Positions 36,644 to 49,710 of a stretch of DNA of 64,000 bases are shown here, in pieces; positions within the stretch are counted from its first letter, which is position 1, and each line of letters starts with the position of its first letter. Both the position numbers and the translations under genes were made by a program. A model generated the notes under the pieces. It was given only the letters and a program-made list of their open reading frames with translations, was not told the origin of the DNA and ran no database searches. This DNA comes from Primulina eburnea (taxonomy: Eukaryota > Streptophyta > Magnoliopsida > Lamiales > Gesneriaceae). The stretch covers positions 4,402,001 to 4,466,000 of the forward strand of contig NC_133101.1 of assembly GCF_022965805.1 (NCBI RefSeq), in the 5' to 3' direction.

Positions 36644-37164
36644 ATTATGAAAGTTTTTCGACAAAATATCGATTCATCGTCTCTTACTAAACTTTGGGAC
36701 GATCAACTTACGCCCTGATTAGAAGTTTCTTGAAATATTGTCAATAGGAAATAGGTAAAGTATTTAAAATCTCATACCAATTTCATACATTAGCGTGAAC
36801 ATGTTAATATTAAGGTTTATGGTTCATGTAATATGTACAAGCTTTATTATATAGAGTCGAATTCTTTTCCACATCTTTCATTTGTATTTGTAAGGAGTAA
36901 GTTAGGCTTGGTAGATCAGCAAAAAAGAAGGATATGGTTCGACCACCATCCACGGGATGGTCGGTTCAACGCACCCTAGTGTCTCAGACTCGGGATCTAC
37001 TTTCCTTAAAGTTAGCTCGCATTAGGCATCAAAATTCTCACAAACTGGAAGGCAAAGCATTGAAGGTGACTAGAGTTATTTATTCTTATCAAGCAGAGAT
37101 TTCTTACACATGGTTTGCATTCATTGTTTCCCTCATTGAACTATCATGACACATTGTATGACTA
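36644..37164. other. Intergenic downstream of SCPL
   Basis: A frame at 36934-37149 is open but matches nothing I recognise and is probably chance or upstream debris of the Harbinger remnant. Confidence 0.35.
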
Positions 37165-37495
37165 TGCTAACAGGTTGTTATTATCTTTGCGATTATGGAT
37201 ATCCGAGGGTTTTTAACTCCATATAAGAAATTTCGCTATCACGATAAATCCTGGGAAAGTGCAACATCGTCTCCACAAAACTATAAAGAGTATTTCAACA
37301 TGAAGCACGCAAAGTAATAGAACATGCAATTATTAAAAAAGCGATAGAGTACTAGAAAGTGTTTCTTTTGACAATATAAAGGTCCAAAACCGTGTGACTC
37401 TAGCATACACTTTACTACATAACTTCATACGCTCAGAGTTGCCAATGGATCCCCTTGAGGATTTAACTGAAGAAGAGATAAGAGAGTAGCGTGGA
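37165..37495 (+). pseudogene. PIF/Harbinger transposase (DDE_4) 3' remnant
   Basis: Across three frames the sequence gives GCYYLCDYGYP, then GFLTPYKKFRYHDKSWESAT with SSPQNYKEYFNMKHAK, then RVTLACTLLHNFIRSELPMD followed by PLEDLTEEEIRE and a stop. This order is the C-terminal third of plant Harbinger-type nucleases and ALP1-like proteins. Several frameshifts and stops break it, and part of the RNVIER region is lost. Confidence 0.8.
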
Positions 37496-38577
37496 TGGTG
37501 AACTCGATTGTTACATCAATAATGCGGAATCTTCATCTCAATGGCTAAGCTGGAAAGACAATTTAGCTAATCGGCACATGTCTACTTGTTGATATGGCGC
37601 GTTTTGTGGCACCAAGCAGTCACCGACGTATATGCATCTGTATCTAGTAGTAGATGGAAACAGAGGCAACTTTTAGTTATGGTGGTTTGTTTGTTGCGGA
37701 AGGGAACAAAGCTTTCGATATTTTGTGGTTTCTGGTACTTGTGTATGGAACAATGACAACCAATGTATGCAGTGCTTTGTTTCAGATTCCCTCGATTGAT
37801 ATCAACAAATTTGTTACAATTTTCGATTTTTTTTTGTTGGCTATGAAATTGAAGAAGATGGTGTTGTAGCATGTTCTGAATCACATGCTGGGAGGGAATA
37901 CAATTGATTTCTCATATTATTAAGTTTTAGCTGTTTATTGAATTTTGGTTTGGGATACTTGTTTTTTTTTGAGTTGGGAGATGTTATGCTTAAGTCTCGA
38001 ACTTTGTATTTTATATTTTTATGATAAACTTGAGATTTTGGTGTTATAATCATTGATATTATAATTAGGTTTTATATATAGTATTTTGTGTAAGAAGTAA
38101 TTTTTGTTAAAAAAATTTGGAGGATGTACTAAAATTGAAAACTTGAAAGTGGTTTTTTAGATAGTTAGTCAGATTAATTATCTAACTATGTTTATTATGG
38201 GCTTCACAAAATTTATTTATTACACAAAAACTCTTATTAGATCATCTCACATGTTTATTTAATGAAATACATATGTATAATTCGATCTTATGAAATTTTA
38301 ATCTTTATTTCTATTTTTTTTCCATTTTTTATAATTTTAATCGTTTTTTATTCGAAATGCTGATGCGATATTACGTACATTAACATCTCATCGTCGAGAC
38401 ATTAATGTCACGTCGAAAAACTACTAAAATCGTAAAAAAAAATAACAGATTAATATTGAAAACATAAATATCGCAAACAGACAATGATGTATCGAACTAA
38501 AAATATAATTTTTATTTAAAATTTAATTTAATTTATTTTTTCTTTTACAAATGTAACTTTATAGGCCAGTATTTAGT
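37496..38577. other. Intergenic between the Harbinger remnant and DCC1
   Basis: No further coding similarity was recognised. Sequence becomes T-rich towards the DCC1 promoter. Confidence 0.35.
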
Positions 38578-38590
38578 GCGAATTGCCGCA

Positions 38591-38600
38591 TTTTCCCGCC
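38591..38600 (+). promoter_or_regulatory. E2F-type site upstream of DCC1
   Basis: TTTTCCCGCC fits the plant E2F consensus of S-phase genes. It lies at the start of a GC-richer segment (38578-38665) that looks like a non-coding first exon ending AACCAAG before GTAATC. The distance to the coding ATG (39234) would then include a leader intron. Confidence 0.5.
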
Positions 38601-39233
38601 ATCTCCAACCCTAAGCTCAAACAAGCAACTGGAATCGCAAACCAACGCCGTTCCTTAACCAAGGTAATCTACCCTTTCGAAAATTTTAGGCTTATTTGTT
38701 TGAAAGATCGAAACTTTAATTTGTCCCATTGTAGATTTAAGCTTTATCGAAAAATTTCGCTGTTTCGATTTTAATTGCTGAAGCCCTTTTCGAAAATTAT
38801 ATTTGATGAGTTTCATCCCAATCTTATGCAATTTGCACCGTATGTAGAAGAAAACAAGCTCGCAGGAACTATGGTCCCCGAGTTTTATGGAATATATTAA
38901 GATTTACATTCTACTGTCAGATGTTTGTTTGACGGAAACGAAGATTTTATGAATAACTGTACTTTTTCGATTTGTCAGCGCATTATAAACAATTGTTGTA
39001 GTTTAAAGGGATATATTGGCATTAATCAATCAATCTTTGAAAATTCATCGTTTGTAAGGGAATGCAAGTCCTTGTATGATGAATTATTTGCTGTACATGA
39101 ACATGTTCATATCCAAGATTCAACAATTTATTGAGTGAGAAATCTAACGTTCCTATATACTTATGAATGGTTTTTGATTTTGATGGAAAATGATATTGTT
39201 TTAAAATTAAGACAGACAAAAAAAGAGAGGGTC

Positions 39234-40595
39234 ATGGACATGGAACATCCACAACCTGAATTACATGGAGGAGCAGATGCTGTGCTCGGGCTTAAACCAA
39301 ACTCGTCAATCTCTGTAGCTTATCATTCTCTGTTTGGCCCTCATGATGACTTGATGCTTCTTGAACTTGATGATAAGTTAGTTCCTGAAGTCCTCCAGCA
39401 AAGGTAAATAGCCTTCAATATTTGTCTGAGTTATTTTGTCCATTTCAAGTAATTTGCTGATCTATTCAGTTCTTATTCTTAATTTCTTCTTAGAGTGATC
39501 TTAAGAGGACAGCCTGATGAAGATGCAGTTCTTTGTACAGATACTAAGACATATGCCATTAAATTTGTGGGTACATCCAATTCTGTATTTCTCATACCTC
39601 CCTGTGATAAATCTGTGCAAGTATGTAATGATAAAGGTGATGGCAATGTGGTTGCATCTGTTATCAAAGTTTCATCAGGAAGTATGGAACTTGTTGAGAC
39701 TGCACCCAAACTAGATAGACTTAAGGCACTTCTCTCTCAAAATCCTTACAGCTTTGATGAGGCTTCAAAAATGGACATCTTAGATGAGGGAGAGAAAACT
39801 AAGATAGGCTTATACAGATGGGATGATCTTGCTGACATGTTACAGGCTAGTGATGTGGAACTAAGGCTTGGGTTAGAATCTGTTTTAGCAGTAGAAATTG
39901 ATGGTTACTGGCGAACTTTGGATGATAAATATATGAATGAAATCCTGAACATGCTTCTTTATGACACTATACTGAAAGTCTGGTCAATTAATGCACTTAA
40001 TGAAGATGCGGTTGTGTGTGCATTAGAAACAGATGGATATCCTCGGAATATTGCATACCATTGCTTGCGAGTTTTCTGTGATAAGGTGCACGAGGATGTT
40101 GGTGGGAGTTGTATCTGGAATTTGAATGCAAGGCGCATTTGTGTGCATTTTGCAAGAGAAATCTTAAGAGGAGGAAAGATGAAGCTTGAAGTCTTTATGA
40201 ATGAATGGATCAGTAAGGTTCCTGATGAAATGAATGCAAGTTTTGACATGTTAGAAGGTGAGGTTCTAACAGAGAAGTTAGGAATGGAGACTTGGATTTA
40301 CTCCTTTAGTGTATCTTCTCTTCCCTCTACTCCTGGAGAGCGATTTTCCATTCTATTTCGTGAGAGGCCAAGGTGGGAATGGAAGGTTCTAGAACCATTT
40401 GTCAGGTATGTTAGAATTGCCCTCTTTAAATGTAGTACGGCTGCATGTCAGTATAAACCATTTCTTAAAAGCATTGTATCGTTGTTTTATAGGGATTTGA
40501 GTGTGCCGGGACTTACCTCGGAAGGTTTACTCCTCAAATATACTCGCAGAACTCAACCTACTGCAGATGCAGAGCCTGTATTCAGTGCACGATAG
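39234..40595 (+). CDS. DCC1: Sister chromatid cohesion protein DCC1 (Ctf18-RFC subunit)
   Basis: Three exons, 39234-39403, 39494-40405 and 40493-40595: 1185 bases, 394 residues plus stop, the length of DCC1 in other eukaryotes. DCC1 with CTF8 and CTF18 forms an alternative clamp loader that acts on PCNA at replication forks and promotes cohesion. Recognisable parts: LMLLELDDKLVPEVLQQR; VILRGQPDEDAVLCTDTKTY; IKFVGTSNSVFLIPP; LYRWDDLADMLQASDVEL; a run of C-terminal winged-helix segments including DGYWRTLDDKYMNEILNMLL; and near the end RPRWEWKVLEPFVR and DLSVPGLTSEGLLLKYTRR. The ATG at 39234 (MDMEHPQPEL) is the natural start; an upstream in-frame opening at 39135 does not look like coding sequence. 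No defect is seen. Identity is recalled from family features, not searched. Confidence 0.9.
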
Positions 40596-41685
40596 TATTT
40601 TGCATGTGTTACTTTGTTTCTGAAATTATCTGTCGCTTGGAAGTACTGTTTTAGTTCCAATCTGATTAAAGTAACAGCCGTCTTTGCTGGGCTTTGATCC
40701 CCATATGGAGCTCGATCTTGCTTTTAAAATGCTAGCCAAAACATGCTGAACACATTCCTTCAATGTCGCCACTACGACCGATGGAATGCAACTGACAGTT
40801 TTTAGTTGGTTAAAGTTCAAAATGATGGAGGATGATGTTGGGTTGGTTCATTATCCATTTGTTTTATTATAGCGTTCTTGAATGTACAAGACGAATGATG
40901 CAAGGCTATGCCATTCGCCAAAATGGTCAAATTAATCGGAGGAATCAACACGAAAATTGAAACGAATGAAATTGTAGAGCCTGGAAGTTGCTGAAGAAAT
41001 TTTCCTTCAAGGAACCATACAATTTTTAGTTGCAGAAGAAGCAGCTGTGTATGCATTATGCCTATCATTTGCCAGTAAGAACATAACGAGGGGTGTGTTG
41101 CATGAGTGATGAAGGCAACTAATGTTGTGTATTCTTTCATACAACAACACTGGATTGTGGCACCTGATGTTATTACACTTCACGTTTTCGTTTAATTTTC
41201 GCTCTTTCTTGTTAGAATGGAAACTTTGTTGTGAGAATCGAAACAAAATATGAAAGGTATTTTTTTAACTCTCATATTATTTTATTGAGTAATGATTCTT
41301 GAATGCAATAAAATATTCATAATCACTGGTTTCTAATTGGATTTGGATCAAACCGATTTCAACAACTAAAATGCTCATTCCACATTCTCCTTTTATATGC
41401 TTGAATTTCAGCAAGTTATAATGTTGGGTTATTAACCTAATCTTGTACAGATCGATTCAGTCATCCATTTTGTGCTTTTGTTTTTTAATGTCCATTTTGC
41501 AGCCAAATGACTTATTTCCATGTCAGATATCAATTATTTTTACATGTTTTGTTTTATATATGACCTTGTATTTTCCACGTAGACAACAAACCGACGACCT
41601 TAATCCGAGTACTGAATCTCCACCACAGAAACCTGCGACAATATCCCGCTTGGATTCTCCACATCAACATCTCGTTGGATTTCCA
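40596..41685. other. Intergenic between DCC1 and LHCA1
   Basis: DCC1 3' flank. A short frame at about 41015-41110 (EEAAVYALCLSFAS) vaguely recalls an RNase H-like TE remnant, too weak to call. The sequence from about 41560 becomes the LHCA1 promoter. Confidence 0.35.
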
Positions 41686-41846
41686 AAGTACACGTGGCCC
41701 AATCACGTCACAGATTCCAACATCTTCATCCAATAAAATCCCAGATTTGGATTTGCCCATATCCCTCCTTCCCCATATACTACACCCGTCATTGTGTGCA
41801 TTCCAAACCATTCTCCCCCCAACCAAAACCAAACTAACATCACACC
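41686..41846 (+). promoter_or_regulatory. Light-responsive promoter of LHCA1
   Basis: Contains a G-box core in ACACGTGGC (CACGTG at 41691-41696), then CCAATCACGTCA and CATCCAATAAAATCCC within 60 bp. G-box and CCAAT elements of this kind are established in Lhc promoters. The ATG follows about 150 bp downstream. Confidence 0.55.
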
Positions 41847-43116
41847 ATGGCAGCCAGCGCCTCCATGAGCTGCGGCGTCGCCGTGCAGGCTCGCCCCTCT
41901 CTCCTCTCGGCTTCCAAGTCGAAATTCGGGTCGTCGGTCAGCTTCGGCGTCAATTTGACCACATCTAGATTCTCCATGTCCGGCGCCGACTGGATGCCCG
42001 GCGAACCCCGCCCTCCGTACCTCGACGGAACCGCCCCCGCGTACTAAGCTTTATCCAATCATCATACAAATTTATGTTTGATCTAGTGTTGAAATGGTCT
42101 AGTTGATCCTTTTTTTTTGTTAATGTTTGAAAAATTCAGAGACTTTGGATTCGACCCTCTTGGTCTAGGGGCAGTCCCGGAGAATCTTGAGAGATTCAAG
42201 GAATCTGAAGTGTACCACTGCAGATGGGCTATGCTTGCTGTTGTATGTCTTTTTTTTTTCCAACTAAATTGTTGTCTTCAGAAACAAATTTTTTGAAATT
42301 TAGTATTTATTATTTTATTTATCAAGAATTTTAATTAACAATATATCATATCTTTAACCCATTAGATATTTGACTCTACTTTGCAAAAATAAAACAAAAA
42401 TAAAAAATCTCATCATATATGACATCTATGTCATGTGTATGCAACACATTTATGTTCTTTTGGGAACTTTTAAATCCAAAATAATTTCCAAATTAATTAC
42501 AATTAATTTGGATTTGAGGTACTAATTTACTAATAAAACACCATAATTTTTATTAAATATTTTTTGCCAATTGATTAATGTGCTTAAATTGTTGATAAAA
42601 TCCAGCCCGGGATCCTTATTCCGGAAGCATTGGGCCTGGGTAATTGGGTCGAGGCCCAAAAATGGGCGGCGACCCCTGGTGGGCAAGCCACTTACCTTGG
42701 CAACCCGGTTCCTTGGGGCACTCTGCCCACAATTTTGGTGATTAGAGTTCTTGGCCATTGCCTTTGTGGAGCACCAGAGGAGCATTGAGAAGGACACCGA
42801 GAAGAAGAAGTATCCGGGCGGGGCTTTCGACCCGTTGGGCTTCTCGAAAGACCCGAAAACCTTCCATGAATACAAGATCAAGGAGATCAAGAATGGTACT
42901 GACCATATCTCTCGTCTTATTTCCGAATTATATAATCCATATTTATCGACTAAATTAAGTTTTTATGATTTAGGGCGTCTCGCGATGTTGGCATTCGTGG
43001 GGTTCTGCGTGCAGCAATCGGCCTACCCCGGGACAGGACCATTGGAGAACTTGGCGTATCACTTGGCCGATCCGTGGCACAACAACATCGGAAACATAAT
43101 TATTCCTTTTAATTAA
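41847..43116 (+). CDS. LHCA1: Photosystem I chlorophyll a/b-binding protein Lhca1, with a 1-base frameshift
   Basis: Exons 41847-42040, 42140-42242, 42606-42895, 42974-43116. The protein binds chlorophyll in the light-harvesting belt of photosystem I in the thylakoid. The N-terminal ~45 residues ([20 protein letters not shown], Ser-rich) are a chloroplast transit peptide, followed by [40 protein letters not shown], the helix-1 ligand motif [49 protein letters not shown], then after the break [31 protein letters not shown], helix 3 [20 protein letters not shown] and [14 protein letters not shown]. The exons sum to 730 bases, one more than a multiple of three. An extra A at about 42744 (ATTAGAGTTC where ATTGAGTTC is expected) shifts the frame and causes an early stop. 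Everything else looks intact and GC-biased, so a sequencing or assembly error is as likely as true gene loss. Confidence 0.93.
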
Positions 43117-43221
43117 TAGATTCATCAATCAGACATGTAACATGTAATGAATTGGACATTTTGTGTTTAATATCTACTTGATCTTCTTTTACATGGTTTC
43201 GTGACTTGTACTACTAGCAAA
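43117..43221. other. LHCA1 3' flank
   Basis: 3' untranslated or flanking sequence leading into a microsatellite; no distinct signal defended. Confidence 0.4.

Positions 43222-44423
<1,202 letters not shown>

Positions 44424-44507
<84 letters not shown>
44424..44507. repeat. (AT)n microsatellite
   Basis: About 84 bp of AT dinucleotides, one of the longest in the window. Confidence 0.95.
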
Positions 44508-44511
<4 letters not shown>

Positions 44512-45960
44512 CGAATCGAATAGAATCTACTTTAATTGTAATCTGAGCACAAATGCAAAAAAGAAATGTGATTCCCATATTACACACTTTATTTTCTTCT
44601 TTCCCACCTTTTAAGATAAAAGCAGAATTGCAGCGGGGAATTTCTCCACTCAGCTAGGTCTTTGGTGCTTCATGTACTATTATATCAAACCCTAGTTTAA
44701 ACTTTGGGTTGCATCAATACATGTATATATTTACATACATACATGCATAGCACTCCAATATTGTTGAACCATAAAATATAACTATATTTTAATATGTTGA
44801 TATAATATAATATATGCGTCCTATATATATTGAGTTGTGACAGTTTTACTCATGTTTCATGATCTTCGAGTCAATTATAGTCATGTAACTATGTTAATTT
44901 CAACGATCAATTTAAAGAATATCATACTTAATTTTTTTTCATAAGTATGTGGTTAAACAAACATGTATGTCATGAGAATTTTTTTTTACCACGTTTAAAA
45001 ATTTAAAAATGATATCATCCGCTCAAATACAATATTATGATGGGAATGACTAAAATTCATCGCCGAAACATAGTTACTTGATCATAATCGATCAATGAAA
45101 CATATACAAGAAAAAAAATGACTATCCCTATGGACTAAAATTGAAATTTTGCTATTTGTGTGTGAGTGTAGGAAAATTATATTTTAGTTATATTGCTAGA
45201 ATATTTTTTTATTTTTGATTATGTTTTCAGTTAATTCACAATCTAGATCCACTATTTTTTTAAAAAAATTTAATCATTTTTCAAAGAAGTGTTGACTTGA
45301 TATAAAACGGAAAATTACATGATAAAAAATATTATTTCACTGAAAGGCTTTCACAATTGTTAACATTATTGAAATTTTATTTTCTTATGAATTATTTAAT
45401 TACTTCAACTACTATTTAAGAATAAATTATTTTCTATCTTTACAAATATATGACAAAAATGAGAAATTAACATTTCTAAAGTTTTCATTCTCTTTTTAGT
45501 GTTGACAAATTTTGGTCATTTTCTATGTTTATCAATTGAATACACAAAGATAAATATTTTTTCGTAGTTTAAATGGAGATAGGATTTAAATTTGGTTTGT
45601 ACATATTAAACCTAAATATATATTGTTTTACTATAAACTTCGGACAATTAATTTTTAGCTAATCTGTAGATCCGTGTTATCTATGTCTTATTACTACGGA
45701 TAAGAAATATAGAATAACCACCTTAATTGACAAAATGTGTATTCCCAGTTCTAAAAGCCCAAAATGTAAATAATTTTTTAAATAAATTATTAAAAAAATA
45801 ACTTTTAAATTTCATAGTTCTAATAAAAGCTCCATAATTTTTACATAAAAATTACTTCAACACCAAAAAAAAAATCATACAAAAAAATGTATTTTGTATA
45901 TTACGAAACGCGACGTATTTGGCTCTCTTAATGAAAAGAGCCCAAAATTCCAATTGGTCC
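44508..45960. other. Intergenic, no gene recognised
   Basis: AT-rich. The part at about 44820-45150 may be a dispersed non-coding repeat. No protein similarity in any frame. Confidence 0.35.
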
Positions 45961-46280
45961 AAGGAAATCTCCCCAACATTCCCTTTTTGACCTACATTGA
46001 CCCTATAAATGTTATCCCTATCCCTAATAACCCACCGTATTCCAAGAAAACACTTTACAGATAGCTATAAACCTAGCTACTATATTCCAAGGAGCACTAG
46101 ACCTACATTCATTCTTATACAATTCTTTTCACACACATTTATATATTTTAATTTAATAAAATCATTTTTGTTAACTCGAGTGAAGAATTTGTTATGTTTC
46201 GATCTCAAACTCGGAATCTCGTCTCTTAATATTTATGAACTATAAGTTATGGTCATGATCCAAAATACTTTGAATTGACC
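45961..46280 (+). promoter_or_regulatory. Promoter-like segment of unknown target
   Basis: Contains a good TATA box (CCCTATAAATG near 46001-46011) in a less AT-rich context, followed by an A- and C-rich leader-like stretch (ATTCATTCTTATACAATTC). No coding gene follows on the plus strand, so it may belong to a non-coding transcript or a decayed element. Confidence 0.3.
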
Positions 46281-46937
46281 CGAAGGTTTCGATTTGTGAA
46301 TGACCAAAGGTGAGGTGGTCCAATAAATATTCTCATATTTACAATGAACAAGATTCCCTAAAGGCCAGCAAAAAGCAGCCATCATCATAGCTAGCAATCA
46401 TCCTGTTTCCTCCACACTCTTCTGCTGCTTAATTTCCCCAGGGAAAAAAAGCTCACCTGCTCCCAATCACCAGTATCGCGCACACACAGACACCAACGTT
46501 GGTGTGTGCGTGTTCTTTATCAATTATATGATGAACCCCACACTACACTGTGTGCAGATGAACCCCCTGTGGGCTATGATCCCCACCAAACACTCTACGC
46601 CCCATGTTTCTGCTTCAGTTTCATGCATATATGTGTGTGTATACATTGTGAAAGTACATATACGCCCTTCTCTGGCATTCTTGGCTAATCTGGATATTAG
46701 TGTATTACATTAATAAAGAAATAAATGGGGAAGAAAAATACAGTGAAAGAGGCCCCGGCCATCTTGAAATATGCTTTCATTTACTAAGAAATTAAATGGA
46801 ACTTAATTTTTAGTGTACGTGTTCGTGTGTGTTTGGTTCTTGAATCTATATGCATAATAATTGTCTGCTGAAAAAACCCTCCAAGAATTCCCGAAGTTTC
46901 AATAAAAGTTGTATTAAAAATGACAAAAACAACCAAG

Positions 46938-46942
<5 letters not shown>
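46281..46942. other. Intergenic between the promoter-like segment and the AT array
   Basis: Includes a short perfect inner palindrome, ACACCAACGTTGGTGT, within CA/GT-rich sequence near 46490-46510. Short open frames at 46504-46713 have no recognisable product. Confidence 0.35.

Positions 46943-47003
<61 letters not shown>
46943..47003. repeat. (AT)n microsatellite
   Basis: About 60 bp of AT dinucleotides. Confidence 0.95.
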
Positions 47004-47006
<3 letters not shown>

Positions 47007-47554
47007 CTCAAAAAACCCCAAAAAAAAATGCACATTTAAAATATAATATAAAAAATAAATAAAGATGGATGAAGTTGATGGGAGGCAAAAATTTATAGGT
47101 GGTAACTTTCATGTTGTCTGTTTATAGAGAGTTGTGTATGCCTTATCGGAATATGAACAGAAATCGCATCATTGTAAAATGTTTTCGTTCCACGTGATCA
47201 AGTTGTGTCATCTGACACCATACTTTCACCAAAATCATCCTCCTTAATTCTCTTCACCATACCCATATTTGAATCACAGAAATTCCTCAGAAATCATTCA
47301 TTTTTCCAGCTTACAATATTATGTATACGCAGGCACCTACCTAACATCAAGAATTGGATAAAAAGATACAAGGATTCAAGAAAATCAGCATACAGAAAAT
47401 ACCCATTTGGCAGAATCGCATCAGTATCCCGTAATGGTGAAAAAAGCAATGGAATATAGATTAATTTACCTTGTATTCAGGAAGGCTAGCTCGAAAGAAG
47501 CTTTAAGCTCTGCTAATATAATTCCTTTTCAAGAAAATTTTATATATAATATCA
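47004..47554. other. 3' flank of the MIR160 locus (minus strand)
   Basis: AT-rich. On the minus strand it lies downstream of the miR160 hairpin and is probably part of the primary transcript or its terminator region. Open frames here have no recognisable product. Confidence 0.35.
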
Positions 47555-47665
47555 TACTAAGTGGGAATATGCTTGGCTCCTCATACGCCATCCACGAAGG
47601 GCCAGCGGCTCTCCGGTGGGCTCTGCGAATGGCATACAGGGAGCCAGGCATATATACATATACAC
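47555..47665 (-). ncRNA. MIR160: MIR160 microRNA precursor
   Basis: On the minus strand the 21-nt mature sequence occupies 47650 down to 47630, starting TGCCTGGCTCCC and ending TGTATGCCA, identical to the conserved plant miR160. The opposite arm (47588 down to 47568) starts GCGTATGAGGAGCC and ends AAGCATA, the known miR160-3p form, and pairs with the mature strand with the usual few mismatches. The loop of about 41 nt (47589-47629) contains its own GC-rich stem (GGGCCAGCGGCTC). The two arms are in the correct order (5p mature, 3p star) only on the minus strand. miR160 directs cleavage of the auxin response factor mRNAs ARF10, ARF16 and ARF17 and so shapes root, leaf and seed development. Which family member (a, b or c) cannot be told from the hairpin alone. 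Confidence 0.96.
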
Positions 47666-48490
47666 GTATATGTATGTAGCTGTTCATTTACATGCAACAC
47701 AAAACGGGGAGATCTGCAACCCTAGAACTCGTTGCACATTTGATTCTGCAGAACAAGAGGATGATGGAACAGTGGGGAGATGGGAAATAGATATATAGAG
47801 CGAATAGGGTTATATTATTTCACTTATTGATAATATATGCAAATCTTGGTGTCGAAAGATGAGTAGATTTCGAGGATCAAAATGGGTCCAGAATTAAACA
47901 AAGATTTCGCAAAAACAAAATCAACCCCACAAAACCCTTTAATCTTTAGAAAAGAAAAAACAAAAGAAGAAGAAGATTTTTCATAAAGCAAGAGATAAAT
48001 ATAGAAAACCACACACAACAAAGAGAGAGAGAGAGAGTTGGAGGCCATTTGAAGAGGCGAAAAACAAGCATGGCCTGGTAAAAACCAGTGGCTGGCTCAA
48101 ACACAAGAAAAAGGGGGCTCCTATTTTCTTGTGGGGTTTTGGTGTGAATGAAAGGAGAGATTTGTGGGGTTATTGGGAATTCAATCGCAAATTTTGCCAC
48201 TAAATATAGACACACGTAGTGCAAGGACCCGGGGTGGGGTGGTAGTAGGGGTGGGGGGCGGGGGGGTGTGGAAGAATAGGGTTATGTTTTAGTGTCCACT
48301 CAAATTTCCTAAGCTCGGGTTTGAAATCTCCTTTTTCTGAGTCGTAAAGCGAAGGTTGCTTTCCCTCTTCTGAACCTGCTTTGTCTTCGAGTGTTTGGAC
48401 TACATGGATTCCTCATCCCCTTCACACACTAATTAATATTTCTCACTTCTTTTTTCAAATTATATAAATATTATATTATAAATTTTAAAA
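47666..48490 (-). promoter_or_regulatory. Likely 5' primary-transcript and promoter region of MIR160
   Basis: Upstream of the hairpin on the minus strand. Contains a CT/GA repeat (complement of GAGAGAGAGAGAG at 48020-48036), a G-rich run at 48228-48272, and a TATA-like ATATTTATATAA (complement near 48464-48475). The transcription start is not fixed by the sequence. Confidence 0.4.
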
Positions 48491-48811
48491 GTGAAAGAAA
48501 AAAAAGATTTTTTTAAAAAGAATTATGCATTATTAATCCCTTTTTCTTATCTTTTTATTTTTATTTTTAAACCATGGTCCCACTTGTACTCGTTGCTTCG
48601 GAAATTTAATGGAAAAAGTTTTAATGAGGTAATGCATCACGAAGGTAACGTTCAATTTTTTTTTAGACTTTTTCAAATTTATTTTCTCATTTAATCATTT
48701 GATAAATTATAGAAATTAATTTGTTTAATTTATTTAATAGAAATAAATATGATGAAATGTGGGCAACTAATTAATTAGTCAAGATTTTTTGAAATAAATT
48801 TTATAAAACAC
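48491..48811. other. Intergenic, AT-rich, no feature recognised
   Basis: No coding or RNA signal seen. Confidence 0.35.
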
Positions 48812-48991
48812 AAAAACTCATGTGAGACGGTCTCACAGATCAATTTTGTGAAACAGATATTCTATATAGGTCACCCACGAAAAAATATTACTTTTTATGT
48901 CAAATATATTAATTTTAATTATAAATATAGACATGATTTATCCGTCTCACGAATAAAGATATGTGAGACATTCCTATGAAATACCTACTCT
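48812..48991 (-). mobile_element. MITE, GTGAGAC family, diverged subfamily
   Basis: Plus-strand ends are AAAACTCATGTGAGACGG and ATACCTACTC; closest to the copy at 2806-2989, in the same orientation. Confidence 0.7.
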
Positions 48992-49705
48992 TTATAAAAA
49001 AGGCCAAAACACATGAAATCATTGTAATTTATATAATTTAATTTATTAAAAGTGTAAATCACGAGAATATTCTTAAAATGTGAACTTCGGATATATTAGC
49101 ATAATTTCTCTATTTATTAGCGTTAGTGTTTCTAAATTTGCAATCCTTCTCATTTGATTTCACGGAAACTATAATTTCGATCTTCTATATTATCAAATTT
49201 ATTTAATCTTCTATCTTTAATATTCTTTTTTTTCCAATTAATTCGATCATTTTTCCACGTGCCGCGGATACACATCTATTGTTTCAAAAATCATTTATGC
49301 GGACATGGCGCGTTCTCGTTAATAAAAGTCGAGGCTGTACGTACAAATCGATGATTTCGAAAATCATTGATACGCACATTCATTAATAAAAGTAAATGGT
49401 ATCATTATCATTATTCTATTTTTTTTTTTTTTTTGCATTAAAAAAAGGAACCAATAATAAATAAATAATAAATTGATATTATTAATGAAAATAAAAGCAG
49501 GCTCTATCAAATATTAAATACCATAATTTCCTCTTCATTAAATTGGCTATATTGTAGATAATTAAAAAAAACTAATTAAACTATGAAAATACTATTTATT
49601 TATACAGCATAATCGCTTTTTTCTACCTTATTATAAAATGACTACGATTAATATTTAAGTTGTTTGAACGAGTCTTGTAACATGAATTACATTTGATTTT
49701 ATAAA
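48992..49705. other. Intergenic, AT-rich, no feature recognised
   Basis: A direct near-repeat around 49280-49400 (TTTCAAAAATCATTTATGCGG and TTTCGAAAATCATTGATACGC) is too short to classify. Confidence 0.35.
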
Positions 49706-49710
49706 CGAAT
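49706..49710. repeat. Target-site duplication CGAAT, left of the solo LTR
   Basis: Identical to 50729-50733. Confidence 0.9.

Noticed and set aside
36934..37149. 71-codon open frame
   Set aside because: No recognisable domain, and it adjoins a broken transposase remnant; most likely chance.
41007..41246. Possible RNase H-like remnant (EEAAVYALCLSFAS) downstream of DCC1
   Set aside because: The similarity is only a few residues in one frame; not enough to call.
46490..46512. Palindrome ACACCAACGTTGGTGT
   Set aside because: Short and within CA/GT-rich sequence; no linked gene or paired site.
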